This document shows, one piece after another, positions 1-9,500 of a stretch of 64,000 nucleotides of DNA; within the stretch, counting starts at the first letter, position 1, and each line of letters begins with the position of its first letter. A program made the position numbers and the translations under genes. Origin of the DNA: Marisediminitalea aggregata. GTDB taxonomy: Bacteria; Pseudomonadota; Gammaproteobacteria; Enterobacterales; Alteromonadaceae. A model generated the notes under the pieces. That model was not told where the DNA came from, did not search any database, and saw only the letters and a program-made list of their open reading frames with translations. The stretch lies in the NCBI RefSeq assembly GCF_900129565.1, contig NZ_FQWD01000001.1, positions 372,001 to 436,000 on the forward strand, in the 5' to 3' direction.

Positions 1-713
1 ATCTGCTGAAATTGCTCATCCGTAAGATTAGCCGTGGTGTCGAGTATCCATTCACCCAACGAACTTAACATAGCTTTTGCCAAGGGCTGATGCGCTATCT
101 CATAAGCATCGCGTAATCCGTGAAAAATCTTGTCAATATTGTATAGCGGTACCCAACGGTCGTTCAGACTGAACAAATCCGCTTTGATTTCGCCGGCTTT
201 AATTTGCGCCCACATAGCCTGACTGTTTGGAATACCGCCAAGATACCCGCCCGTCGCTTGTTGGGCGCGGTGCAGTTCATTGAGCATATATTGCAAACGC
301 TGCAACAGCGCTTCATCACCCGTTGACGCATACGCCAGACTCAATGCACTTAAATAGTGACCGCCGATATGGCCGTCCAACCCGGAATTTTCCCAGTTGC
401 CGTAGGAATCTTCTTTCGGTGTCAGGCCTGCCTCACGTAAATAGGGCGCAAGCAACCTGTCTGGCTCCATGGCGAGCAAGTAGCTGACATTAGTGTGCAT
501 TGCATGGGCAAAAGGCCCATCGGTTATGCGTACCTGAGACAGGTCGAATAATTTGCCTACCGGCATAGTATGGTGGGCGGCAGCTGAGCTTGCCTGCTCA
601 GCAGTGACTTGCGCTTGGGGATTGGCGCTATCAGCAGTACATGCCGACAATGTCGGCAGCAGGGCGCTGGCGCAAAACGCCAGACACCATTTTTTAAAGA
701 CAGGATTCATCAT
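1..713 (-). CDS. GH127 family beta-L-arabinofuranosidase-like lipoprotein (3' part missing)
   Basis: The minus frame opens at ATG 713 (or 710) and runs off the left edge, so only about 237 N-terminal residues are present. The start encodes a lipoprotein signal with lipobox LSAC, so the enzyme should be anchored in an envelope membrane. The body shows the GH127 (old DUF1680) N-terminal signature: YLREAGL, YGNWENSGLDGHIGGHYLSA, GGIPNSQAMW and WVPLYNIDKIFHGLRDAY. Characterised GH127 enzymes such as HypBA1 release beta-linked L-arabinofuranose; the catalytic Cys/Glu region lies outside the window. It follows the GH43 stop by 24 bp and is probably the third gene of the symporter-GH43-GH127 operon. 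Family is confident; exact linkage is inference. Confidence 0.85.
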   Translation of the reverse strand, partial: MMNPVFKKWCLAFCASALLPTLSACTADSANPQAQVTAEQASSAAAHHTMPVGKLFDLSQVRITDGPFAHAMHTNVSYLLAMEPDRLLAPYLREAGLTPKEDSYGNWENSGLDGHIGGHYLSALSLAYASTGDEALLQRLQYMLNELHRAQQATGGYLGGIPNSQAMWAQIKAGEIKADLFSLNDRWVPLYNIDKIFHGLRDAYEIAHQPLAKAMLSSLGEWILDTTANLTDEQFQQ

Positions 714-737
714 AGCGTTTTGCTTATTGTTGTGTGT

Positions 738-1682
738 TTATGGCTGGCCGGGCTTTCCGAAAATCGGCATGCCGTTCTCGTCCCACTTCAGGTGTTTCAC
801 AAACGTATGGCGGTCTGGGTTCCACAGCGGGTCGCCTTCGATTTCAGTGTACTGACGGCAGTGATACACCAGCACGTCATTGCCATCCTGATCAACGGTA
901 AAGCTGTTGTGGCCCGGACCGAACATTTCTTTAGGCTCGTTTGTCAGGAACACAGGCTCCTGCGACTTAGTCCAGCTGGCAGGGTCCATGAGATCGCTGT
1001 CCAGGTCGGCGTACAACAAACCCATGGCGTAGTTTTCGTCGGTGGCGCTGGCGGAATAGGTCATGAAGATCTTGCCGTTACGCTTAATGACGTTCGGCCC
1101 TTCGTTCACCCAAAAACCAATGATTTCCCACGGCAACTCAGGCACAGTTAATCGTGCGATATCACCGGTAATTTTGGTTGGGGTTTCCATCTTCGCCAGA
1201 TACAGATTTGAGTTGCCGCGGATACCCGGCTCTTTCTGCGCCCAGCAATAGTACAACTCGTCGTTGTGATAGAAGGTGGTGGCGTCAAGACAGAAGGTAT
1301 CCCATGGCGTTTCAATCTGACCACAGAATTCCCATTCGCCGTCTACCGGGTTGGCGGCGTCACACTTGATGGCGTACATCCGGTGCTGGAACAGATCATC
1401 CTTGATTTCACGGCTCGGGGCGGCGGCGAAATACACATACCACGCGCCTTCGTTGAAATGGATCTCGGGTGCCCAGATAAGCTCACTGTAGGGGCCGGTG
1501 TCGGGCTTAGTCCAAACCATACGCGTCGGCGCTTGCGCCAGGCCTTCGATTGTTTCTGCACGGCGTAACTCAATTCCATCGTAGGCAGGGACTGACGCAG
1601 TAAAGTAATAAAAACCATCAGTGTGCTTGAAAATAAACGGGTCAGCGCGTTGAGGGATCAACGGCTCATTGGTATTCATCAT
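738..1682 (-). CDS. GH43 exo-alpha-1,5-L-arabinofuranosidase-like, cytoplasmic (GH43_26 type)
   Basis: 314 residues with no signal peptide, so probably cytoplasmic. The five-bladed GH43 catalytic triad can be placed: Asp14 (RADPF), Asp133 (CLDATTF) and Glu194 (VNEGPN). The motifs FTASVPAYDGIELRRA, WAPEIHF and FMTYSASATD resemble the GH43_26 group, which includes exo-1,5-alpha-L-arabinofuranosidases such as Streptomyces Araf43A. Likely role: hydrolysis of imported arabino-oligosaccharides to L-arabinose. The start overlaps the symporter stop by 4 bp (ATGA), indicating translational coupling, and the next gene is GH127. Activity on other arabinosides cannot be excluded. Confidence 0.88.
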   Translation of the reverse strand: MMNTNEPLIPQRADPFIFKHTDGFYYFTASVPAYDGIELRRAETIEGLAQAPTRMVWTKPDTGPYSELIWAPEIHFNEGAWYVYFAAAPSREIKDDLFQHRMYAIKCDAANPVDGEWEFCGQIETPWDTFCLDATTFYHNDELYYCWAQKEPGIRGNSNLYLAKMETPTKITGDIARLTVPELPWEIIGFWVNEGPNVIKRNGKIFMTYSASATDENYAMGLLYADLDSDLMDPASWTKSQEPVFLTNEPKEMFGPGHNSFTVDQDGNDVLVYHCRQYTEIEGDPLWNPDRHTFVKHLKWDENGMPIFGKPGQP

Positions 1683-3100
1683 GACTGAACTCCACGTGTC
1701 ATGTTAGAGGTAGAAGGCACGGTGTCGCTTGCGGTTGATTCCGCCTTAGCCGTTGCTGCACGGTTGTCTGCAACCACTTTGGCAAGCTTTGCATATTCGT
1801 CGTCGGTGATCACATAGCGATTCATCAGCCAGCCCACCAGATAATGGAAGAAGCCTGAAATCACTGTTAGCATCAGCACAATACCGGTAAGCGTGAATTC
1901 GCTTTGCTCTGTGCCCGGCGTGTATTCAAAATACGCCAGCAGCCAGCCAACCAAGGCTCCAGCCACACCCATTCCGGCTTTTTGACAGAATGAGATACCA
2001 CCGAATGCCAGACCGGCCACGCGCTTACCTTCTTTGCTTTCACCATAGTCAACCACTTCTGCAATGGCAGACCAGAAAATAGGGGCGTGTAAATCCACTA
2101 CAAAGCTGATGAGGAAGAACAGTACAAATGCCAACACCACATCTTGCGGACCAACCGCGAAATACATGATCACAGATAGCAGACCGACTGCCATCTGACT
2201 AAAGCGGAACAGTTTTACCTTGCAGTAACGTTTCGTGATCCACGTTGAGGCAATCATGGCGAGAATGGCCGCGCCCACGCCAGTTGATAAGAACAATGAC
2301 TGCATGCCCGAGTCGCCGCCCAGGTAATATTTAGCGTAATACAAGGCTACCGAACCGCGAACCACATAACCGATAGTTCCCAGTACACACACGCCACATA
2401 GGATCAGCCACTGGTCGTTCTTGAACAATAACGAGAGCTGCTCTTTTAATGGCTTTTCTTCAACTTCGTGCTCAAGTCGCTCGGTGGTGGCAAAGAAGCA
2501 GAACAGGAACATCACTACAGCCAGCGCAGCCATTAGGCCCATAGCCGCCTGATAGCCGGCCGCCCGATCGCCGTTCCACATATCCGCGCCCGCCATCCAG
2601 GGCACAATAATAGTTACCAGAAATGCCGCGACTTTAGCGAAGAACAAGCGATAACCGTTTGCCGATAGCTTTTCTTTCGGATCAGCGGTCATAACGCCAA
2701 TCAGTGATATATAAGGAATGGTCACCGCGGTAAACATCAGCGTGACAAAAATATAGGTTGAGTACGCCCAGACAAGCTTGGCGTTGTAGTCGACGTCTGG
2801 CGTGCTGAATGTCAGGAACACGGAAATACCAAACGGTACCGACAAAAACAGGAAGTAAGGACGATATCTACCCCATCGGCTGGTGTAGCGGTCGGTCACC
2901 ATACCCATGAGAGGGTCACTGATGGCATCGAGGATGCGGACCAACAAAAACATTAAAGCCATGTCAGATGGCTTTAGTCCGAATATATCTGTGTAAAAGA
3001 AGGTGATGATCAACATCATCGAGGAGATCACCACATTGACTGCCATATCCCCGGCGCCAAATCCGACTTTCTCTAACCGTGTTAACTTCTGCGAAACCAT
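1679..3100 (-). CDS. GPH-family (glycoside-pentoside-hexuronide) cation:sugar symporter
   Basis: 473 residues with about 12 hydrophobic segments. The cytoplasmic loop DRYTSRWGRYRPYF near residues 65-78 is the hallmark of the GPH branch of the major facilitator superfamily, and KEGKRVAGLAFGG occurs in the second half. Family members import pentosides and oligosaccharides with Na+ or H+. Its place as first gene of an operon with cytoplasmic GH43 and GH127 points to arabinose or short arabino-oligosaccharides as substrate (inference). A candidate operator lies 116 bp upstream. The ribosome site before the ATG is weak (GGAAG). Confidence 0.88.
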   Translation of the reverse strand: MVSQKLTRLEKVGFGAGDMAVNVVISSMMLIITFFYTDIFGLKPSDMALMFLLVRILDAISDPLMGMVTDRYTSRWGRYRPYFLFLSVPFGISVFLTFSTPDVDYNAKLVWAYSTYIFVTLMFTAVTIPYISLIGVMTADPKEKLSANGYRLFFAKVAAFLVTIIVPWMAGADMWNGDRAAGYQAAMGLMAALAVVMFLFCFFATTERLEHEVEEKPLKEQLSLLFKNDQWLILCGVCVLGTIGYVVRGSVALYYAKYYLGGDSGMQSLFLSTGVGAAILAMIASTWITKRYCKVKLFRFSQMAVGLLSVIMYFAVGPQDVVLAFVLFFLISFVVDLHAPIFWSAIAEVVDYGESKEGKRVAGLAFGGISFCQKAGMGVAGALVGWLLAYFEYTPGTEQSEFTLTGIVLMLTVISGFFHYLVGWLMNRYVITDDEYAKLAKVVADNRAATAKAESTASDTVPSTSNMTRGVQS

Positions 3101-3215
3101 ACCGCGCTTCCGACTGAATACCTGCCAAAGCAGGTAATTATGAATGGATACCGAGCCTGTACATTAGCCCTGTGTTAACGACATTTGCAAACCAAATGTT
3201 AATAGCAAATATACT

Positions 3216-3228
3216 ATTATCATACTTT
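3216..3228. promoter_or_regulatory. Candidate arabinose-regulon operator, site 1 (symporter operon)
   Basis: The minus strand reads AAAGTATGATAAT, close to the pseudo-palindrome ATTGTATGATAAT seen upstream of other arabinose genes in this window. It lies about 116 bp upstream of the symporter start. A second dyad, ATTTGcaaacCAAAT, sits at 3184-3198. The regulator is unknown. Confidence 0.5.
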
Positions 3229-3290
3229 TAAAATAACAAGTATTTTGTCGCAAATACTCATCTGGCCGCTGATTTTTAAAGCACTTTTAA

Positions 3291-3316
3291 ATAGAAAAAG
3301 CCCGGCAAGCCGGGCT
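3291..3316 (-). terminator. Rho-independent terminator of the TonB receptor gene
   Basis: On the minus strand AGCCCGGC-TT-GCCGGGCT is followed by TTTTTCTATTT. The hairpin occupies 3299-3316 just downstream of the receptor stop at 3343. Confidence 0.85.
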
Positions 3317-3342
3317 GTCTTTCACGATTTATTCACACTGAA

Positions 3343-6138
3343 TTACATGCTGTAGCGCATACCCAGTGCAAAGGTTCTGCTGATAATAGCACTACCAAAG
3401 TTATTGGTGGTTGGGTATTGGTAATAACTCTGATATACCTCATCAGTCAGGTTCGTTGCGTCAAACGTCAGCATCAGGTTTTCGCTCACGTCGTAACTCA
3501 TCTGGAAGTTCAGACTCTGCTCCGGACGACGATACACGCCCAACGGGTTAGCAAAAATCGCTGCTTCGTAGTTATTCAGGAAGTCATCACGCCATACATA
3601 AGACAAACGCATGTCGAAATCTTCTTTTTCGTACACAGCAACCACACTATAAGACTTGTCAGAAACTGCAAACATGCTGCGAGACAGTACGCGAGACACG
3701 AAAATGTCGCCGTTTTCATCTACGTCAAATTCCGGGATATCCTGCTCTGAATCAAGTAACGTGTAGCTAGCTTGTACACCCAGGCCATCCAGCACGTCTG
3801 GCAAGTCTTCCGGGAAGTAAACCAGACCTAATTCCCAACCGTTCAGCTTACCGTCAGACGCATTACCCGGCTGAGTAATAACATAACCCGTTGGCTCTTC
3901 GTCTTCAGGCCCTTGCAGCGTTACTTTGCGCTTGGAGTCAAAAACGAAACCTTCGATATCACGTTGGAACCAGGCTGCATAAACTGAACTCTGTGGCGAG
4001 AAATACCACTCAACCGAGATATCCAGGTTGGTTGATTCAACCGGGCCCAGATCCGGGTTACCCTGACCGGCCGTTTTCAGCTCAAGTCCTGTCAGGTTAG
4101 AACCGTAAGAAATCGTCGGGTTAAGAGCAGCGAAATCCGGACGACGCACAGTTTCGGTATACGCAAAGCGAGTAATAATGTCGTCAGCCAGGTGATAACG
4201 CACAACAAAACTTGGCAATACTGAAGTGCTTGAGCCTTCGCCCTCTGATACAAGGTCGCCATCGTAGAAAGTCATTTCGCGGTCGGCTCTTTCTACACGT
4301 ACACCAAACTGGCCGTCAAGAATCTTACCGCCGACTTCCATAGCGAAGTCTGCTTCTACATAGGCTTCTTTAGACACTTCTTCAATTTCAAAATTAATGC
4401 CTGGGGCCTGGTCGGTTACATCGTCATAGCCGTGTAATGCACGAATTTCCTGACGATTCTGTGCGATGTATTTAGCGTTCACCGCTGCCCAGGTACCCGG
4501 GAAGTTTGCACGGCCGTCAAAGAAGTCGCTGTTTATGTAAGTGAAGCCATCATCAAACTCTGTCAACGACATTGCAACATTACCACCAGCACCCAGGTAA
4601 TCGTAATCTTCCGCTGTGCGCTTGTCGTAGCGCAAACCATATTTCAACTTTTCAATTGGACCCAAGTTAACAAACTGTTCAGTATCCACTTTAAAGGTCA
4701 GTGCATCACCTTCACCACGGTATGAGTTGTCAAACAGCCCATCCGTTTGCCATAGCGCACGGTTAGTCAGATCTGACTCGTCAATGGCCGTATTCGGATT
4801 ATCAATCACTTCCAGTGAAGGAATGCCACCGCCTGCGTTAAAGTCAAAGTTCAGAGTCCCCGTCAGGTGCTGAGGTACACCACGCATGGCGAAGAACATA
4901 TTTGAGTATTCACTGGTTTGGTAAATCAGTTCAGATTTAACCTGAATGTCATCAGTTAAATACCAGCTTCCACCCAATGCATAAAGGAAACCGTCTGTTT
5001 TTCCGGTGAAGTAGTCGCCACTGGTAAAGTTATTTCCAATGTTTTGCGAATCCATTGCTGAGCCAGCTTTTACGATGTTAGTTCCGCCAAACAAGTAAAG
5101 CGGTGTGCTTGGATCCAGTAAATAGGTATGCTCAACGTTTTTGAAGAACATAGTGGTTTGGTCGTCCGTGCGGAAGCCGTTGTAAAACGCTTCAAACAGA
5201 TATTCTGACCAGTCGTTTGGTGCCCATTGCAATGACACACTCACAGCCGGACGCTCGCGATCACCGTACTTGTCGATACCAAAAATAGCATCACGGGAAA
5301 GGTAATATTCTGCGTCTACACCGTTAATATCCAGTGTTGAACCCGCGGCGAAGGGCAGGCCTTCTTCCAGACCTGGCGTCCAGAACTCAGAAGAGATACG
5401 CGTCAGCATATCGTAACCTTCCGGGGGGTTCTTCGTGAAATAAGGTAGCATGGCACCCGCGGTAATGCTCTGGTCACGGAAACGCGTTCTGGCATAAGCC
5501 ACGTTCACCAGCGCACCGACTTCACCGAAGTCAGTTTCCCAGCGGTCACTCATTAACAGGCTCACGTTCGGATCGTAGTAATCAGCCTGTTCCTGTTCAA
5601 TCGCACGTGCAGCCAGCACCACCTTGGAGTCTTCAAAGTCAAACGGACGCTGTGTTTTAACGTCAATTTGCCCAGCCAGACCGCTACCCAACTGTGACGC
5701 TGAGCGGGTTTTATAAACGTTTGCACTTTGCAGTAATGCCGCTGGGATATCTGCTAACGCAATGGAGCGACCTGTAGACGTAAAGATATTCCGCCCGTTT
5801 ACCGTGGTTGTTACGTCGGTCAAACCGCGGATTGATACCGTATTTACCTCACCAGACGCACGGTCAGTTACCTGTACACCCGTAACACGCTGAAGCGCTT
5901 CTACTACGTTATTGTCTGGGAATTTACCGATGTCTTCAGCCACAATAGCGTCAACAATTTGCATGTTCTGACGCTTAATATTAATAGCTTTATTTAAACT
6001 GGCGCGAATACCAGATACCTCAATGACCTCAACTTCTTGTGAGGCATCTTCCTGGGTGGTATCTGCTTCCTGAGCCTGCAGCAATGTACTGTTAAGTGCC
6101 AGTACAACTGCGGTTGCTAAATGTGTTCTCTTAAACAT
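3343..6138 (-). CDS. TonB-dependent receptor for arabinan/arabino-oligosaccharide uptake
   Basis: 931 residues. The start at 6138 (MFKRTHLA) is chosen because GGAGG lies 8 bp upstream; the longer MEVYR start would overlap that ribosome site. An N-terminal signal peptide ends near LLQA. A TonB-box-like segment VEVIEVSG precedes the plug domain (DIGKFPDNNVVEALQRVTGVQV, NTVSIRGL). A long beta-barrel follows and ends in YRRPEQSLN...TFALGMRYSM. It resembles the large carbohydrate-type receptors common in Alteromonadales and Xanthomonadales, rather than siderophore receptors. It is divergent from the surface GH43/GH51 operon and shares a candidate operator motif with it, so arabinan fragments are the likely ligand (inference). 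Confidence 0.9.
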   Translation of the reverse strand: MFKRTHLATAVVLALNSTLLQAQEADTTQEDASQEVEVIEVSGIRASLNKAINIKRQNMQIVDAIVAEDIGKFPDNNVVEALQRVTGVQVTDRASGEVNTVSIRGLTDVTTTVNGRNIFTSTGRSIALADIPAALLQSANVYKTRSASQLGSGLAGQIDVKTQRPFDFEDSKVVLAARAIEQEQADYYDPNVSLLMSDRWETDFGEVGALVNVAYARTRFRDQSITAGAMLPYFTKNPPEGYDMLTRISSEFWTPGLEEGLPFAAGSTLDINGVDAEYYLSRDAIFGIDKYGDRERPAVSVSLQWAPNDWSEYLFEAFYNGFRTDDQTTMFFKNVEHTYLLDPSTPLYLFGGTNIVKAGSAMDSQNIGNNFTSGDYFTGKTDGFLYALGGSWYLTDDIQVKSELIYQTSEYSNMFFAMRGVPQHLTGTLNFDFNAGGGIPSLEVIDNPNTAIDESDLTNRALWQTDGLFDNSYRGEGDALTFKVDTEQFVNLGPIEKLKYGLRYDKRTAEDYDYLGAGGNVAMSLTEFDDGFTYINSDFFDGRANFPGTWAAVNAKYIAQNRQEIRALHGYDDVTDQAPGINFEIEEVSKEAYVEADFAMEVGGKILDGQFGVRVERADREMTFYDGDLVSEGEGSSTSVLPSFVVRYHLADDIITRFAYTETVRRPDFAALNPTISYGSNLTGLELKTAGQGNPDLGPVESTNLDISVEWYFSPQSSVYAAWFQRDIEGFVFDSKRKVTLQGPEDEEPTGYVITQPGNASDGKLNGWELGLVYFPEDLPDVLDGLGVQASYTLLDSEQDIPEFDVDENGDIFVSRVLSRSMFAVSDKSYSVVAVYEKEDFDMRLSYVWRDDFLNNYEAAIFANPLGVYRRPEQSLNFQMSYDVSENLMLTFDATNLTDEVYQSYYQYPTTNNFGSAIISRTFALGMRYSM

Positions 6139-6260
6139 ACGGTAAACCTCCATTACTGGGAGCGGTTAATACTCCAGGCAGTAACCTAGTAAGTGCGTTA
6201 ACTGCAAAATAAAAAGATTGTTATTTTTCGTAACCGAACGATAAATTATCGGTAGATATT

Positions 6261-6273
6261 ATTGTATGATTTA
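6261..6273. promoter_or_regulatory. Candidate arabinose-regulon operator, site 2 (TonB receptor)
   Basis: The plus strand reads ATTGTATGATTTA. The first ten bases are identical to the araB site at 27464. It lies 123 bp upstream of the receptor start. Confidence 0.5.
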
Positions 6274-6369
6274 ATTGGTGTCAACAAAGTCTGTTAAAAC
6301 TATTAACAATTCTTAACAAATCCACTTAACACAGCTTATAGTTTAACAAAAATTGAATTTATAATTGAC

Positions 6370-6394
6370 AAATAACCATTAAAAACAGTTATTT
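6370..6394. promoter_or_regulatory. Inverted repeat AAATAAC-N11-GTTATTT over a putative promoter
   Basis: A perfect 7-bp dyad whose left arm touches a TTGACA -35-like hexamer and whose right arm falls where the -10 would lie. It could be an operator for a second regulator or part of the promoter. Function is inferred only from position. Confidence 0.3.
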
Positions 6395-6471
6395 ATGTGT
6401 TTTATTTATATTTTACAGCATATTATATTTAACAACAGATTTACATAGTCCCATGTAGGTGATATGTTATA

Positions 6472-6484
6472 TTGATAATACAAT
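6472..6484. promoter_or_regulatory. Candidate arabinose-regulon operator, site 3 (GH43 arabinanase operon)
   Basis: The minus strand reads ATTGTATTATCAA. It is nested in the dyad TATTG-N6-CAATA and lies 22 bp upstream of the GH43 start codon, a position where a bound repressor would block transcription or its elongation. Confidence 0.5.
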
Positions 6485-6506
6485 ATTACTTTGATGAGGT
6501 TTAACC

Positions 6507-9500
6507 ATGAAATGGAACAAAGTGTTGTTAGCCGTAAGTATTTCTGCCGCATTGGGCGGATGCGGAGACGGAACACAACAAAAAGTTGAAGGTATTGTAC
6601 AGGCACCTGATAACACGGCGCCTGTTAGTATAGCTGACCCTGTATTCCCAACAGAAGTAACTTTTACTGATGCAGGCGTACACGACCCTTCTGTTATTCG
6701 TCTTGATGACGGTACTTTTTACGTTTTCGGTTCACACATGGCTTATGCCAGTTCCACCGACCTGGTCAACTGGACTCAGTTAAACCCCGCAGCAGCAGAC
6801 AATGCTGCCGCAGCGGCTGACACACCGCTCTTTAATACCTACGGCTCAGAAGTCGCTGAGGGTATTGACTGGGTAGGCGGTTGGGTTGGCTCATGGGCCT
6901 CAGATGTTATTCAGCTGGCAGACGGCCGCTACTACTTTTATTACAACCATTGCGCGTTACCAGAAAATGGTGAGTGTGTATCCCGTTCTTATTTAGGCGT
7001 CGCGGTATCAGATGATGTTGAAGGCCCATATGAAGATTTAGGTCTGATTGTTACCAGTGGTCATGTAGGTGATGAAAACCCGGGTATCAACGGCGAAAAC
7101 TACGATGGCAATATTCATCCGAATGCTATCGACCCGGACGTATTCTTTGATAAAGAAGGCCGCTTGTGGATGGTTTACGGCTCTTATTCCGGCGGTATCT
7201 GGATCATGGAAATGGATCCTCAAACCGGTAAAGCATTACCTGATCAGGGTTACGGCACCAAGTTGATGGGCGGTTTCTACAGCGCCATCGAAGGGCCAAA
7301 TATGCTGTACAGCCCGGAGTCTGATTATTATTACCTGTTTACCTCGTTTGGTGGCTTCAATAACGCTGATGGTTACAACATGCGTATCGCACGCTCGCGT
7401 AATCCGGACGGTCCGTTTGAAGACATCAAGGGTCAGGATATGATCGGTGCCGCAGGCGCATGGTCAGCTATCGAAGGTTACGGTAACAAGATCATGGGTG
7501 GTCACCTGTACGATGTAAACCCTGGTGAAGCAGGTTCAGACCACGGCTATATGTCACCTGGCCACAACTCGGTTTACTTCGACGAATCAACCGGTCAGTA
7601 TTTTGTGATTTTCCATACCCGCTTCCCGGGTACTGGCGAAATCCATAACGTCCGTGTTCACGAGATGTTCGTCAACGAAGACGGCTGGATGGTGGTTGCG
7701 CCGCATCGATACGTACCGGTTCAGGAAGGCGACAATATCGCCGACGAAACCGACCTGATCGGCACATTTAGAGTCATTAACCACGAAACCGACATTGCTC
7801 GCGAAGCCAAAATTTCCAGCTACATGACGTTGGAAGATTACAACGTCATAAGCGGCGACTTCAGCGGTAAATGGTACTACGAAGCAGACAACACCGTTCG
7901 CTTGTACATCGACGGATTGGGCACCTATAAAGGTGTTTCTTCCTGGCAGTACAACGATAACATGGGTCAGTTTGTTCCAACCTTTACTGCGGTAGGTGAA
8001 GATGGCTCTTCATTGTGGGGCAGCAAAACCTCGACTACAGATGAAGGCACAGCGCTGACCAACACGCTGGCAGCCATCAACTTCCCGGAGCAGACAACCT
8101 TCAACCTTGACTTGCCAGCGGTCGGCGCAAATGGCGCAGCCATTACCTGGACCTCAAGTCACCCTGATTACATCGAAGTAAAAGGTACGCCGGAACAGCC
8201 TAATGCCAGCTACACTGGCACGGTATCACGTCCGAATGTAGGTAACGACGACGCTACCGTTACATTGACTGCAAGCGCAACACTGAACGGTGTTACGCAG
8301 ACACAAAGCTATGAAGTAGTGGTACCGGCTCGCGTCGCGTACAACCGCGTGGCACACTTTAGTTTCGACAGTGACTTAAGCGACGGCATCGGTAACTACA
8401 GCGCTGCAACTGAAACGGGTATCCGCCCGGACAGCACAGATGGCACTGTTACCTTTGCCGCTGGCCAAAATGGTCAGGCAGCCGTACTGGATGGAACCAA
8501 CGGTATTCGCTTGCCTGACGGCATCATCGATTCCTATGATTACACAGTGTCCATGTGGCTGAACGCCTCGCAAACTACCATCTTTACGCCGGCATTATTT
8601 GGTGATGCCGGGGCGAATGGCTGGATCAACCTGGCGCCGCACAGTTGGGATGGCAACATCATGCTGTGGAGTAACTCAGCACTGAAAGGCGCTAACCCAT
8701 GGTTTGATGGTATTACTGGCGTTCCTATGCCACTGAATACCTGGACCCACGTTGCGTTCTCGGTAAACAAAGGCATTGTTAAAGTGTTCGTAGACGGTGT
8801 GCAAACTACTGAAATTGGCGGCTTACCGGACATCTTTACGGGCCAGAATGCGACATTTACCCTGGGTACGAACCCATTTGATATCCCGTTTGTAGGTATG
8901 ATTGACGACGTTAAGTTCTACGACACTGCATTAACTGCAGGTGAAGTGAAGAACCTGGACGTTACCCCACTAAGTACCTCGGAATTGCTGGCATCTGCAC
9001 AAGAACTGCTCGATTTGGGTGATATCAGCGCAGTGGTTTCTGACCTGCCAATGACGGTATCAGGCCCTTATGCCTCTGCAATCAGCTGGGAGTCCTCGAA
9101 CCCTGCTGTGGTAAGTACTAAGGGTGTGGTGACACGTCCGGCCAACGGTGAAGACGATGCAGTTGTTACATTAACAGCAACAATCACACTGGAAGGTTCA
9201 TCGGTAACCAAAACGTTTGAAGCAACAGTACGTGCACTTGGTCTGCCGGATCCAGTGGTTCACTACAGCTTCGATAACGAAGACTTAACCGATGCTACTG
9301 GTAACTTCGACGCGGGTACAACGACAGGCGCATTGCTAACGGAAGCTGGCGGTGCAGCAGTGTACGCAGACGGTATTGCTGGTAAAGCGCTAGATTTGGA
9401 CGGTACGTACGGTGTGCAGTTGCCAGACAACCTGATTGGTGACAACACTTATGCGATTTCCGTGTGGTTTAACCCGGATTCACTGGCCCTTTATTCGCCC

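Larger units (their letters stand above)
6139..6506. other. Divergent promoter region between TonB receptor and GH43 operon (368 bp, AT-rich)
   Basis: No gene is seen here. The stretch carries two candidate operators (6261-6273 and 6472-6484), four TTAACA words (6303, 6313, 6326, 6343), a dyad AAATAAC/GTTATTT at 6370-6394, and a -35-like TTGACA at 6365-6370 for the rightward genes. It should hold both divergent promoters. Confidence 0.7.

Noticed and set aside
609..1151. 180-codon plus-strand frame across the GH127/GH43 junction
   Set aside because: It lies antisense to two recognised glycosidase genes.
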